Source: Oceanospirillum sp964342385 (GTDB lineage Bacteria > Pseudomonadota > Gammaproteobacteria > Pseudomonadales > Halomonadaceae). From it: a stretch of DNA of 64,000 bases. The position numbers and the translations under genes were made by a program. Shown in pieces: positions 8,202 to 17,061 of the stretch. Each line of letters opens with the position of its first letter. The stretch's first letter is position 1. The notes under the pieces were generated by a model. The model had not been told where the DNA came from and searched no databases. It saw only the letters and a list, made by a program, of their open reading frames with translations. Location: assembly GCA_964342385.1 (NCBI GenBank), contig CAYFGP010000014.1:1-64000 (forward strand). Reading direction: 5' to 3'.

Positions 8202-10690
8202 TACGGCTAAGTCCTGACTGGGCAAAATGGTACAGCTCAGTCAGGATGCCGCCGAGCCCAGATACACAACGCCCTCTGAGCATCTTGAATATTTTGAAAA
8301 AAACACTGGCAGTCATGGTGATAATAACGCTTTTACCAGCGTTATTATTTTCCGCTGCCGACAAGCTTTGGCCATTGACTCTGCCTGGTAGTGACCGACA
8401 ACCTGCTTCTGTGGTGCTTGATCGTCACGGGCAGCCATTACGCTATTTTGCTGACCAAGAGGGTATCTGGCGTCATCGGGTATCCATTGATCAAGTCTCT
8501 GATGATTATTTACAGGCATTACTGGCCTATGAAGATCGCTTTTTCTATCAGCATCCTGGTATCAATCCGCTAAGTTTATTGCGGGCTGTGGGTCAATTTA
8601 TACGCCATGGCCGGGTAATCTCCGGCGGCTCGACGTTGACTATGCAGGTCGCACGCATTCTTGATCCTCACTCACGTAGCGTTGCTGGTAAGCTCTGGCA
8701 GATGTTTCGGGCTATACAGCTAGAACAGCAGTTAAACAAAGCGCAAATTCTTGAGCTGTACCTAAACTACGCCCCGTTTGGTGGAGCGCTGGAGGGCATT
8801 CAGGCTGCCAGTTTTCACTATTTGAGTAAACCCGCACATAATTTACGTCCGGCAGAAGCCGCTTTGATGGCCGTTTTGCCCCAGGCTCCATCCCGTTATC
8901 GTCCTGATCGTTATCCTCAGCGAGCAGAACAGGCCAGGAATAAGGTGTTGGATCGCTTATTGGATCAGGGTGTGTGGAATGAACAGAAAGTACAACGGGC
9001 TAAACAGGAAGCGGTAGATATCCGACCCTCTGATACCCCCTTAATTGCGCCTCATCTGGCTTACCGTCTTTACAAAACAGATCCAAACTCTAGCGTGCAT
9101 TACTCAACAGTGGATCAACAGTTACAGCAGCAGGTGGAGAGTCGTTTAGCCCATGGCGTTTCTGCCATTGGAAGAGAGGTCTCGGCGGCAGCTTTGCTGA
9201 TAGATAATCGCTCTCATCAGGTATTAGCTTATGCCGGTTCTGCAGATTTTTTGGCGGCTCAGCGTCAGGGCCAGGTCGATATGGTTCAGGCGGTTCGATC
9301 ACCGGGCTCAGCACTGAAGCCGTTTCTCTATGGTTTGGCGTTGGATAAATCCCTGATTCATAGCCAGTCCCTATTAGCTGATGTACCTTTTGTCAGTCAG
9401 CATTATCAGCCCGAGAACTTTAATCGCCACTTTTCAGGTCCTGTTAGTGCCAGCAGAGCTTTGCAGTTATCGCTTAACCTGCCATTTGTGCAACTGATAG
9501 AGGCTTATGGCGCTGGTAGCTTTATGAATAGGCTGTTAAGCAGTGGTATTGATTTGAGTGTTCCTGGTGGAAAGGGCAATCCGGCTATGATTTTGGGGGG
9601 AGCGGGTATTCAGTTGGAGCATCTGGTGCGTTTATACGCCAGTTTGGCTAATCAGGGGACAGTACCTGAGCTTAAACTTACGCTATCAGAAGCAGATATT
9701 GTCCGAAATAATGGGACTGATACTGAAGATGATCAAACTGGTTGGGCTGATAAGCTATCAGAAAATAAACTTGTACATCACTCCCGCTATTTATTGAGTC
9801 CACAAGCCGCTTGGATCACTTGGGATACTTTGCGTGAAGTGAAGATCCCTGCATCCGCTGGCCTGGATGCTGCAAGACGTTTATCTGGCCGTATCGGTTG
9901 GAAAACCGGTACTAGCTGGGGGCATAGGGATGCCTGGGCCGTAGGTGTATCAAGGGACTATACCGTAGGCGTTTGGGTCGGGCGTGCTGATGGTCGCCCT
10001 ATGGCTAAGGGGCGCACAGGTTATAACACCGCAGGTCCTATCCTATTTAATCTGTTCCGAGCTATTAGCCCAAGAGTCAGACCTATTGAACAACCTGAAG
10101 GCATTCAGGTGCATATCATCTGCTGGCCAGATGGCCGTTTAGAAACAGTAGTAAACCAGTGTGATCAATCTTTTTCAGCACTGACTATCCAAGGCATAAC
10201 ACCAAGGACTTTGGATCTAAATCCTGGCAAACTGTTTTATGATCCGAATCGTACTATTTTGTTGAATCTGGAAACGGGACATAGAGTTAACAGGGCCTGT
10301 TTTCAGGGAGACATAAAAAAAGTAGAGTTGTCGTTATGGCCCGATTTTCTTGCTCCTTGGCTGTCTAATGATAAAAAAACAGCAACACAGCTGCCAATCT
10401 GGTCAGCTCAATGCCAGCCTTATCTGAATGATAAGCGTGATGTCCGCCTGTTAGGCATTAAACCAGGACAAGTCTTCCTGCTTAAAAAGGATCAGATTTC
10501 AGTGCCGATAAAACTAGAGCAGGGTTTTGTAGGAAAGCACTGGTATCTGAATGGCAATCGTATTGCCGGAAATGCTGGTCAAGTGAAACTAGAGCTGGCC
10601 TCAGATACGCCTGAAGATAATGAATTGTTGGTTATTGGTCAGGATGGTTGGCTGATACGGCTTCCATTCTATGTCTTTAAGCAAGATTAA
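8198..10690 (+). CDS. pbpC: penicillin-binding protein 1C
   Basis: An 830-residue bifunctional peptidoglycan synthase. One membrane anchor lies at about residues 35-55. The GT51 glycosyltransferase domain has its catalytic Glu in EDRFFYQHPG (about residue 112) and a GGSTLTMQVAR motif. The transpeptidase domain has the active-site SALK (Ser371, Lys374), SLN (425-427) and KTG (569-571). The C-terminal domain of about 100 residues is typical of PBP1C. The frame opens with TTG inside the stop of the macroglobulin gene, implying translational coupling. An in-frame ATG at 8246 is an alternative start, but its AGG sits too close to the codon for a good ribosome site. Confidence 0.93.
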   Translation: MIRLSPDWAKWYSSVRMPPSPDTQRPLSILNILKKTLAVMVIITLLPALLFSAADKLWPLTLPGSDRQPASVVLDRHGQPLRYFADQEGIWRHRVSIDQVSDDYLQALLAYEDRFFYQHPGINPLSLLRAVGQFIRHGRVISGGSTLTMQVARILDPHSRSVAGKLWQMFRAIQLEQQLNKAQILELYLNYAPFGGALEGIQAASFHYLSKPAHNLRPAEAALMAVLPQAPSRYRPDRYPQRAEQARNKVLDRLLDQGVWNEQKVQRAKQEAVDIRPSDTPLIAPHLAYRLYKTDPNSSVHYSTVDQQLQQQVESRLAHGVSAIGREVSAAALLIDNRSHQVLAYAGSADFLAAQRQGQVDMVQAVRSPGSALKPFLYGLALDKSLIHSQSLLADVPFVSQHYQPENFNRHFSGPVSASRALQLSLNLPFVQLIEAYGAGSFMNRLLSSGIDLSVPGGKGNPAMILGGAGIQLEHLVRLYASLANQGTVPELKLTLSEADIVRNNGTDTEDDQTGWADKLSENKLVHHSRYLLSPQAAWITWDTLREVKIPASAGLDAARRLSGRIGWKTGTSWGHRDAWAVGVSRDYTVGVWVGRADGRPMAKGRTGYNTAGPILFNLFRAISPRVRPIEQPEGIQVHIICWPDGRLETVVNQCDQSFSALTIQGITPRTLDLNPGKLFYDPNRTILLNLETGHRVNRACFQGDIKKVELSLWPDFLAPWLSNDKKTATQLPIWSAQCQPYLNDKRDVRLLGIKPGQVFLLKKDQISVPIKLEQGFVGKHWYLNGNRIAGNAGQVKLELASDTPEDNELLVIGQDGWLIRLPFYVFKQD

Positions 10691-10838
10691 GCGCCAAATT
10701 TTAAAATGATATAGACACTTAACAAGCTAATGGGAAATATCTGATCACTGACTTTGAATACTTGAAAAAGAAAAGATTAGTTGAGCACACTAGAAAATTA
10801 AATCTCACTCATCCATCTCACAAAGCCAGAGTTGCCAG

Positions 10839-11354
10839 TTAAGGCGCTAAATTAACAATCCCGTCCAGAAACTGCTGATCAAAGCCTTCAACCTCTGCAA
10901 TGTGTTGATACTCTACACCCGCCTGGTTAAACATCTTACAGACAGCCTGGAAGTACTTCTCGTGGTGATCACCTTCTTTTCTACGTAGGTAAACTACCTT
11001 TGAAATACCCACCTGAATAATAGCCTGAGCACAGGCGTGGCAGGGGAACTGAGTTGCATAGATGGTAGAGCCTTCAAAGTCATTGAGCATGCAGTTGTAG
11101 ATCGCGTTTTGTTCTGCATGAACAACATAAGTATGCTTCGACTGCAGCACGTCATCGTCGTTATCAGCCCAGAAATCCGGATCATCATCATCACAGCCCG
11201 TTGGTAGGCCGTTATAACCGATGCCGATGACCTTATTGTTCTTATCCGCAATACAGGCCCCATTTTGGGTTTTTGCGTCCTTAGAACGAAATGCTGAAAG
11301 CACGGCGATGGACATGAAGTAGCTGGACCAGGAAAGATAGGATTCTTTTTTCAT
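10839..11354 (-). CDS. deoxycytidylate deaminase-like protein
   Basis: A 171-residue zinc-dependent deaminase of the dCMP/cytidine deaminase superfamily. The zinc site is visible as HAEQNAIYN (His ligand and catalytic Glu) and PCHACAQ (two Cys ligands). The segment KDAKTQNGACIADKNNKVIGIGYNG is typical of dCMP deaminases. It probably converts dCMP to dUMP for thymidylate synthesis. Asp-rich insertions (GCDDDDPDFWADNDDD) lie between the substrate loop and the zinc motif, and a similar acidic or cysteine-bearing insertion occurs in relatives. The gene stands alone, with a structured 95-bp repeat in its upstream region. Confidence 0.85.
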   Translation of the reverse strand: MKKESYLSWSSYFMSIAVLSAFRSKDAKTQNGACIADKNNKVIGIGYNGLPTGCDDDDPDFWADNDDDVLQSKHTYVVHAEQNAIYNCMLNDFEGSTIYATQFPCHACAQAIIQVGISKVVYLRRKEGDHHEKYFQAVCKMFNQAGVEYQHIAEVEGFDQQFLDGIVNLAP

Positions 11355-11384
11355 AACAGGCGATGCCGATAATTATTGTCTTAA

Positions 11385-11479
11385 ATACACACTTACACAA
11401 AAGTGTTTCGACATTCTGCGGCCAAAGGCGACAGAATAAAGCGTCTTGGTATAGAGAAGCTTTTGTGTGGCTGCTTATA
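11385..11479 (+). repeat. 95-bp structured repeat, copy A
   Basis: This is one of three 95-bp segments in the window that align without gaps. It matches copy B (24886-24980, minus strand) at 70 of 95 positions by hand count; the first 20 bases are identical. Its ends pair with each other (ACACAAAAG with CTTTTGTGT, positions 11-19 and 76-84). An inner hairpin joins positions 29-34 to 48-53 and 37-39 to 43-45 around an AAA loop. It lies between the deaminase and soxR, antisense to both. Confidence 0.75.
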
Positions 11480-11532
11480 CGGTTTAGGTTTTAGCTTAAA
11501 ATCTTTTTATGATCAAGTGATTACGTGATTAA

Positions 11533-12072
11533 TCATTCTTTTGTATCAGGCCAGAGCACAGCTCCTGTGCCGTCTTTCTTCAGTACATCATCTGGGTTGC
11601 GGATAGGGCAATATTCCAATGCTAAACAGCCACAACCGATACACTGATCAAGCTCATCACGCATCTGAGTCAGTTCCTGAATCCTTTGATCGATACTACT
11701 GCGCCAGCTGGCCGATATTTTCTGCCAATCCGCTTTATTTGGCGCTTTATTGGTGGGTAGCTCTTTTAGCGCTGTTTTAATCTCTTCCAGTGTAAAGCCT
11801 AGCTTTTGTGCTGTTTTAATCACAGCAACACGTCTTAGTACACCACGGTTGTAGCGCCGTTGATTACCGTTATTGCGCCAGCTGGTGATCAGGCCTTTTT
11901 CTTCATAGAAGTGCAGAGTAGAGACTTTTACCCCGGATCGTTCTGCGACTGCCCCAACGGATAGAGACTTTTCCAGCTTTTCATTGTTTCCGCTTTGTTT
12001 GCCAGCTGTATTTTTTTCACTATCGTCTTTGGCGTTTTGGCTACTAGCGCCTGAACTGCTTTCGCCCATCAT
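11533..12072 (-). CDS. soxR: redox-sensing MerR-family activator SoxR
   Basis: A 179-residue regulator with a MerR-type winged helix (SVGAVAERSGVKVSTLHFYEEKGLI), a dimerisation helix, and the SoxR iron-sulfur signature C-X2-C-X-C-X5-C (CIGCGCLALEYC). It should bind a [2Fe-2S] cluster and activate its target when oxidised by redox-cycling compounds. Oddities are an N-terminal Ser/Gly/Asn-rich extension of about 35 residues, which may be over-called because in-frame start choices are ambiguous, and a somewhat longer connector before the cluster motif. It diverges from an MFS transporter across a 120-bp region holding a clear SoxR operator. No soxS is visible. Confidence 0.93.
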   Translation of the reverse strand: MMGESSSGASSQNAKDDSEKNTAGKQSGNNEKLEKSLSVGAVAERSGVKVSTLHFYEEKGLITSWRNNGNQRRYNRGVLRRVAVIKTAQKLGFTLEEIKTALKELPTNKAPNKADWQKISASWRSSIDQRIQELTQMRDELDQCIGCGCLALEYCPIRNPDDVLKKDGTGAVLWPDTKE

Positions 12073-12127
12073 GTTTGATTCCTCTGGGAGACCTCTACCA
12101 AGATAATAAATTTCTCACACTTAATAC

Positions 12128-12158
12128 TTGACCTCAAGTTAACCTGAGGTTTTAAAGT
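12128..12158 (+). promoter_or_regulatory. SoxR operator and promoter
   Basis: The sequence CCTCAAGTTAACCTGAGG (12132-12149) differs at one base from the perfect palindrome known in the E. coli soxS promoter. It lies in the spacer between a -35 (TTGACC, 12128) and a -10-like TAAAGT (12153-12158) separated by 19 bp, the over-long spacing typical of MerR-family promoters. It should drive the MFS gene when SoxR is oxidised. Confidence 0.88.
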
Positions 12159-12192
12159 GCGCTCCTGTACTTAATTTGACAGGAGTTTTGTT

Positions 12193-13401
12193 ATGGTTTT
12201 TATGCAGGATGCACGGGTTTACCGTTTATTAGCGGGCCGATTTTTTGAAGGGGTATCGACTGGACTGTTTATGATGGCGCTGCCCTGGTTGATGCTAAAA
12301 CAAGGAGACAATGGTGCATTGGTAGCTGTCATTGCATTGATCTGTACCTTGGCGTCATTTTTATTAACACCTTTCTTTTCGACGGCTATTGACCGATTTT
12401 CCCGCAAACGGTTATTGGTTCTTGTTCAGCTGACCCAGGCCTTTATCGCCCTATTGTTGATGTTGGGAAGTCTTGATGGAGAAGTGGCTATCCTGATGAT
12501 GGCGGTTGCTCAGCTAGTCTATTGGGTGACTGGAGATCTGGCTTGGAACTGTACCGGTGCTTTTATTCAGGAGAACTTCGTTGAAGAGGAATACCCCAGG
12601 ATTAGCAGCTACCAGGAAGTGTTAATGCAGGGCGTAATGTTACTCTCGGGTGCACTGGGTGTATTTTTACTTGAACTCTGGCCAGTACACTTTTTTGCGC
12701 TCTTTGCTTGTCTGGCAGCCACAATGGGGGCGATATGCTATGGGACTATGCCTTACCAGAGAAAACTTCGTCGCCATCATAAAACTGGTTTTATTGATCA
12801 GTTAACTGAGAGTAAAGCTATTTTCTTAAGACAGCCCAGGTTTATGCTCTTTTTGGCGATGTCATGCCTATCTTATCCGGTGTTGATGTATCTGGTGAAA
12901 TTAGTGCCTATCTACTTGGCAGAAAAGGGCTTTACTGGTGAATGGTTTGCGTTATGGAAATCCAGTTACGGTTTCGGAGCAATGATCTGTGGTCTGGTTG
13001 TAGTGATCTTAATGACTCGATTTTCCCATGAGAAATTAATGCTTAGCGCTGTTTTGACCATCGCTTTTGTCCTAGCAGTGATGACTATTTCACCACTGCC
13101 ATGGGTTTTGGTCGCAATGACGCTGCTGATTGGTTTTTTTAATGCGTTAAACCGCATTGCTCGCATCAATAAAATGAATCTGGTGGTTGATATTAACGAG
13201 CGGGGAAGAATCGACGGCGGCTTAAAAATGTTTTCTACCTTGTCACAAAGTTTAGGCTACGTTGTTATTGCTTTGTTGGCCCATTGGCAGATTACGGAGT
13301 GGGGCTTTGCGGTAATTGCTGTGGTGATGTTATCTGCGGGAATCAGTATGCAGCGCTATATAGCACAGTCTAATACGACTGAACTTCAGACTGCTCCTTG
13401 A
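12193..13401 (+). CDS. SoxR-controlled MFS transporter
   Basis: A 402-residue major facilitator with about 12 predicted membrane helices and a loop motif between helices 2 and 3 (STAIDRFSRKRLLVLVQ), typical of drug-proton antiporter-type members. The start ATG has a good AGGAG site ten bases upstream. Its only evident promoter contains a SoxR box, so it likely exports redox-active compounds or their damage products. In many bacteria without SoxS, SoxR directly controls such pumps. The substrate cannot be read from sequence. A strong terminator follows about 50 bases downstream. Confidence 0.88.
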   Translation: MVFMQDARVYRLLAGRFFEGVSTGLFMMALPWLMLKQGDNGALVAVIALICTLASFLLTPFFSTAIDRFSRKRLLVLVQLTQAFIALLLMLGSLDGEVAILMMAVAQLVYWVTGDLAWNCTGAFIQENFVEEEYPRISSYQEVLMQGVMLLSGALGVFLLELWPVHFFALFACLAATMGAICYGTMPYQRKLRRHHKTGFIDQLTESKAIFLRQPRFMLFLAMSCLSYPVLMYLVKLVPIYLAEKGFTGEWFALWKSSYGFGAMICGLVVVILMTRFSHEKLMLSAVLTIAFVLAVMTISPLPWVLVAMTLLIGFFNALNRIARINKMNLVVDINERGRIDGGLKMFSTLSQSLGYVVIALLAHWQITEWGFAVIAVVMLSAGISMQRYIAQSNTTELQTAP

Positions 13402-13453
13402 AAAAGTCTCTCTAAGGATTGTAAATAGAAGAGCGTTTAAGGCGCGGTAAAAC

Positions 13454-13483
13454 AAAAATGCGGCCTTTAAAAGCCGCATTTTT
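13454..13483. terminator. bidirectional intrinsic terminator
   Basis: Perfect 11-bp arms AAAAATGCGGC and GCCGCATTTTT surround an 8-base loop. A-rich and T-rich flanks allow it to work in both directions, between the convergent MFS and coiled-coil membrane protein genes. Confidence 0.9.
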
Positions 13484-13567
13484 ACTCTGTTATACTAATT
13501 TTTGCCTAAAGAGAAGCTTGAGTGTTAACTGATTTAAATTGTTCTCAATCAGCTTTAATTGGCTTTA

Positions 13568-14614
13568 TTAATCAGTGAGGCCATTCCAACAGTAATGCTT
13601 GTTAGCTTTCTGGCTGACCAGCCCCTCATCCATAAAGCGTTTAAATAGCTCATCGGTTTCTTCGCTGTCGATTTTCAGGAAAGAGGTCAGAGCCTTTTTG
13701 GTACAGCTGACTTTGTTGTTTTCCAGCGCATCAATCGCTTGCTGATAGAGGCTTGGTGGCTCAATAATTTCTTCCACCTCAACCACATCTTCGACGTTAT
13801 CTTTAGCTGTTTCTTCTACAACAACCTGGTGAGTCAGTAGTTTCGGGGCTTCCTGCTCGTCATCGTTATCAATGGTAATGGGTTTTACCTGACGAAAACC
13901 CTGACGGAAACGATATTCTTCACCAATCAGCCCGATAAAGAAGGCGGCAAAGAAGTCCAGTAGAACGGATAGGAAGATCACCAGCCCAAGCTTGGCAGAT
14001 TGAGTATCAATATTCAGCGCTCTGGCCAGACTATCGATCAAACCCAGTACCGAACCCTGGCTGACAACTGGCAAACTATCACGCTCCTGAGCCAGTTTTT
14101 GTTGTTTAAGACGCAGCTGTTCATTTTCATTCTGAATACGTTTTAAGCCAACGGCGATACGGCTCATCTCGATATATTTTTTCGCTGCTTCGTTATTCAG
14201 CTGAATCTGCTGCTCAATGGTTTCAATCTGATGATTAAAAGCATTAATTTTAGCTTGTTGAACATTAACGTGGTTCTGAGCTTTATTGGTGGCACTGTTA
14301 ATACCACCAACAGACCCCCCAATGGAGATCGCCGCCAAAATGCCATAAAACACCAGGGCAGAAATGGCACCACCAAAGTTCTTTCTGGAGCGGCGCTCAC
14401 CAAACTCATACCAGGCAAAAAACTTACCTAGTTCAAAGATGATGGCCAGGCTGCCAAACAGTGCCATCATTACCCAGTCATCATCGATAGATAAAAATAG
14501 CAGTAAGGAGAAGAAGATAGAGGTCAGTACGGAGGCGCTGGTTAGAAAGTAAACAACCCCCATGGCAAATGTTGATTTGGGGAATCGAACGGGTAACTTG
14601 TCGTCGTATAACAT
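13568..14614 (-). CDS. membrane protein with coiled coil and C-terminal helix-turn-helix-like domain
   Basis: A 348-residue protein I cannot assign to a named family. Three membrane helices lie near residues 17-43, 48-70 and 82-104. A Gln/Glu/Asn-rich coiled coil (about 105-185) and a fourth helix (about 205-235) follow. Then comes an acidic cytoplasmic linker (EEIIEPP region) and a C-terminal domain of about 60 residues. The text KALTSFLKIDSEETDELFKRFMDEGLVS in that domain looks like a winged-helix fold. The layout resembles membrane-anchored coiled-coil proteins often carried on mobile or plasmid-derived DNA. It is a single gene, convergent with the MFS gene. Confidence 0.7.
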   Translation of the reverse strand: MLYDDKLPVRFPKSTFAMGVVYFLTSASVLTSIFFSLLLFLSIDDDWVMMALFGSLAIIFELGKFFAWYEFGERRSRKNFGGAISALVFYGILAAISIGGSVGGINSATNKAQNHVNVQQAKINAFNHQIETIEQQIQLNNEAAKKYIEMSRIAVGLKRIQNENEQLRLKQQKLAQERDSLPVVSQGSVLGLIDSLARALNIDTQSAKLGLVIFLSVLLDFFAAFFIGLIGEEYRFRQGFRQVKPITIDNDDEQEAPKLLTHQVVVEETAKDNVEDVVEVEEIIEPPSLYQQAIDALENNKVSCTKKALTSFLKIDSEETDELFKRFMDEGLVSQKANKHYCWNGLTD

Positions 14615-14806
14615 TTCGGGATAGCAATCTCTGGCCGTAGTGAGTTGCAGGAGGGAGCGCTTCCTGCAAAAAAAGGCGCTAGCATACCGAAATATTTGTG
14701 AAAATCTATAAATTACTGTTTGATTTCAAAGCTTTTTCTCGACTATGGGGTATTTGACCTATCTTTAGGTAGTTTTTGTTGGAAAACAGGTTTGAATTGC
14801 TTCTTT

Positions 14807-15739
14807 TTACAGACTTTTAACTTTGGTACTTCTTTTACTGTTGAGGGCTGCAACGAGCACACCTGTGATGATCAATGACATACTTATAAAGTGCATTGCA
14901 GTGATTTGCTCATCCAGGAATAAGTATGCTGCTAAGCCACTGAAAACTGGTAACGTGTAGTAAGTCACTGAAGATTGAGTGGGACCAATCAGCTCAATGG
15001 CTTTTCCCCAAACAATAAAGGCAATTAAAGAAGCCAATATACCGATATATAAAATGGCACCTAAGCCTGATAACGATATCTCAGTAATGCTGAAAGTGGA
15101 GTGTTGGGTTTCCCAGAGATAAAAAGGTAGCAGGAAGATTAACCCCAAAACGAAGGTGATAAATTGGAACGACCAACCGCTAAGTGTTTGGGGTTTGTGC
15201 TTCACCAGGATGCTATAGCCAGCGAAGCAAATCGAGGCTAGTAACATCCAGCCATCCCCCTTGACCAGGGTGAGCTGCATTAGGTTTGCGATATGGCCTT
15301 TACTGACTAAGAGCACCACACCGAGTATTACTAATACGATGCCTAGTGTTTTTCTAAGGCTTAAAGCCTCCGAAAGAAAGAGGCGGGCCAGGATGATGAC
15401 AAAAATCGGGAAGGTAATCGCAATCAAGGATAGGTTGATAGCCGTTGTACTATGGCTGGCAATATAGATTAGCGTGTTAAATGCGGTCACACCTAACAGT
15501 GCACAGATGGCTAAATAGGGCAGGTGACTGCGAATCACCTGCCAATCCTTAAGCGTGGGTTTGATGGCAAAGGGGATAAAAACCAGTATTGCTACCAGCC
15601 AGCGCCAGTAAGCCAATGCTACAGGTGGGATGGAATCCATCAGTCCTCTGGCAACAACAAAATTACCGGACCAGATAATCGTTGCGCATAATGCGCACAG
15701 GTAACCTATTACCTTAGGGCTGATGGTCGTGCTGTTCAA
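14807..15739 (-). CDS. EamA/DMT-family transporter
   Basis: A drug/metabolite transporter with ten predicted membrane helices in two EamA repeats. The first repeat begins YLCALCATIIWSGNFVVARGL and the second KGDGWMLLASICFAGYSILVKHK. The frame is open from 15802, but that would overlap the upstream reductase by 50 bases. A TTG at 15739 has an AGGA site seven bases before it and gives the usual family start, so I prefer it (310 residues). It is probably cotranscribed with the old yellow enzyme upstream. The substrate is unknown; relatives export amino acids or metabolites. Confidence 0.88.
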   Translation of the reverse strand: MNSTTISPKVIGYLCALCATIIWSGNFVVARGLMDSIPPVALAYWRWLVAILVFIPFAIKPTLKDWQVIRSHLPYLAICALLGVTAFNTLIYIASHSTTAINLSLIAITFPIFVIILARLFLSEALSLRKTLGIVLVILGVVLLVSKGHIANLMQLTLVKGDGWMLLASICFAGYSILVKHKPQTLSGWSFQFITFVLGLIFLLPFYLWETQHSTFSITEISLSGLGAILYIGILASLIAFIVWGKAIELIGPTQSSVTYYTLPVFSGLAAYLFLDEQITAMHFISMSLIITGVLVAALNSKRSTKVKSL

Positions 15740-15752
15740 AATGAATTCCTGC

Positions 15753-16808
15753 TCAGTCTTGATAAATGGGGTAATCGGTATAACCTTCAGGGCCTGAAGC
15801 ATAGAAGGTTTCGGAGCGAGCTTTGTTCAGCGGTAGGTCCTGAGTAATGCGCTGAACTAAATCAGGATTAGAGATAAAAGACTTACCGAATGCCACTGCT
15901 TCAGCTTTACCAGTAGCAACATAGTTTTCCGCAACATCAGGTTTGATATTTTCGTTGGCGATATAATTACCAGCGAAAGCGTCTTTCAGCTCCAGGCTGA
16001 TACTATCGTCAGCAATATGTTCACGAGTACAGATAAAAGCCAGCTGACGTTGTCCTAGATGTTCCGCAATATAACGGTAAGTGCTTAAGCGGTCGGTTGC
16101 ACTGACATCATGGGCATCGGCACGAGGGGAGAGGTGCATACCCACGCGATCGGCACCCCAAACATCAATCACTGCATCAGTAACTTCCAGCATCAGCCGA
16201 GCACGGTTTTCCATGTTACCGCCGTATTGATCGGTGCGCTGATTACAGCCGTCCAGTAAAAACTGTTCCAGGAGATAACCGTTAGCACCGTGAATTTCAA
16301 CGCCATCAAATCCTGCCGCTTTAGCGTTAGCGGCCCCCTGTTTGTAAGCCTGTATGATATCTGGAATTTCGGTGGTTTCCAGAGCACGGGGAGTAGGGTA
16401 CTCCGCTTTTGGACGAATCAAACTGACATGACCTGCGGGTTTAATTGCACTTGGTGCAACTGGAAGTGCACCGTCAAGATAGCTTGGATGAGAGATTCGC
16501 CCCACATGCCAGAGCTGCATAATGATTAAACCGCCTTCCTTATGCACTGCATCGGTGACTTTCTTCCAACCCTCAATCTGTTGTTCATTCCAAATCCCGG
16601 GAGTATCAGGATAGCCTACAGCAGAAGGCACAATGGCCGTTGCTTCGGAGATAATTAATCCCGCACTGGCTCTTTGACGGTAGTAATCAACCATTAGCGC
16701 ACCTGGGATACGACCAGATTCGGCGCGACAACGTGTCAGAGGCGCCATTACAATCCGATTTCGTAGTGACCAGGCACCCAGTTGAACGGGTTGCAAAAGA
16801 GCATTCAT
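15753..16808 (-). CDS. nemA: old yellow enzyme, NemA-type ene reductase
   Basis: A 351-residue FMN-dependent NADPH:alkene reductase. It starts with the typical core (LLQPVQLGAWSLRNRIVMAPLTRCRA) and has the substrate-binding pair in HGANGYLLEQFL (about residue 175), followed by NQRTDQYGG. The C-terminal FMN-phosphate segment is GKAEAVAFGKSFISNPDLVQR. These enzymes reduce N-ethylmaleimide, nitroesters and unsaturated aldehydes, so a role in electrophile detoxification is expected. An AGGAGG-like site lies close upstream of the ATG. A NemR-like operator occurs at 63081 near an aldehyde dehydrogenase, not here. Confidence 0.93.
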   Translation of the reverse strand: MNALLQPVQLGAWSLRNRIVMAPLTRCRAESGRIPGALMVDYYRQRASAGLIISEATAIVPSAVGYPDTPGIWNEQQIEGWKKVTDAVHKEGGLIIMQLWHVGRISHPSYLDGALPVAPSAIKPAGHVSLIRPKAEYPTPRALETTEIPDIIQAYKQGAANAKAAGFDGVEIHGANGYLLEQFLLDGCNQRTDQYGGNMENRARLMLEVTDAVIDVWGADRVGMHLSPRADAHDVSATDRLSTYRYIAEHLGQRQLAFICTREHIADDSISLELKDAFAGNYIANENIKPDVAENYVATGKAEAVAFGKSFISNPDLVQRITQDLPLNKARSETFYASGPEGYTDYPIYQD

Positions 16809-16965
16809 AAAAAACCTCCTGTTTCAGAGTGTTAGCGGTTATCCCTTTGGGCTCTGGTATGATAATAATAGCTAAGCAATGAAACAAAGCTTTCTGATAG
16901 CAGCGCTTAGATTACTTTGCAATGAAGGCTGGTGTTAGAGACCATTCCGTAATGCTTTTGTTTCA

Positions 16966-17060
16966 CAACATAGCCAAACAAAAATATTTCGCTATACCTC
17001 CTAGCTACCTGAGGGTATAGGTTGAGTTAGGGTCGAGATACCTTGTTTAGCTGTTTTATC
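16966..17060 (+). repeat. 95-bp structured repeat, divergent copy C
   Basis: This copy aligns without gaps to the 95-bp repeat. It matches copy B at about 43 of 95 positions overall but at 16 of 20 in positions 16-35. Although diverged, it keeps the inner hairpin in the identical register: positions 27-33 pair with 49-55. Its outer stem is rebuilt by different pairs (AAACAA with TTGTTT, and AGC with GCT just outside). It ends one base before the start codon of the zinc protease gene. Confidence 0.55.
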
Positions 17061-17061
17061 G

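Noticed and set aside
13500..13535. A fourth copy of the 95-bp repeat (CTAAAGAGAAGCTTGAGTG)
   Set aside because: Only the right-end motif matches; the left end, the central TTTCG and the hairpin are missing at the expected distances.
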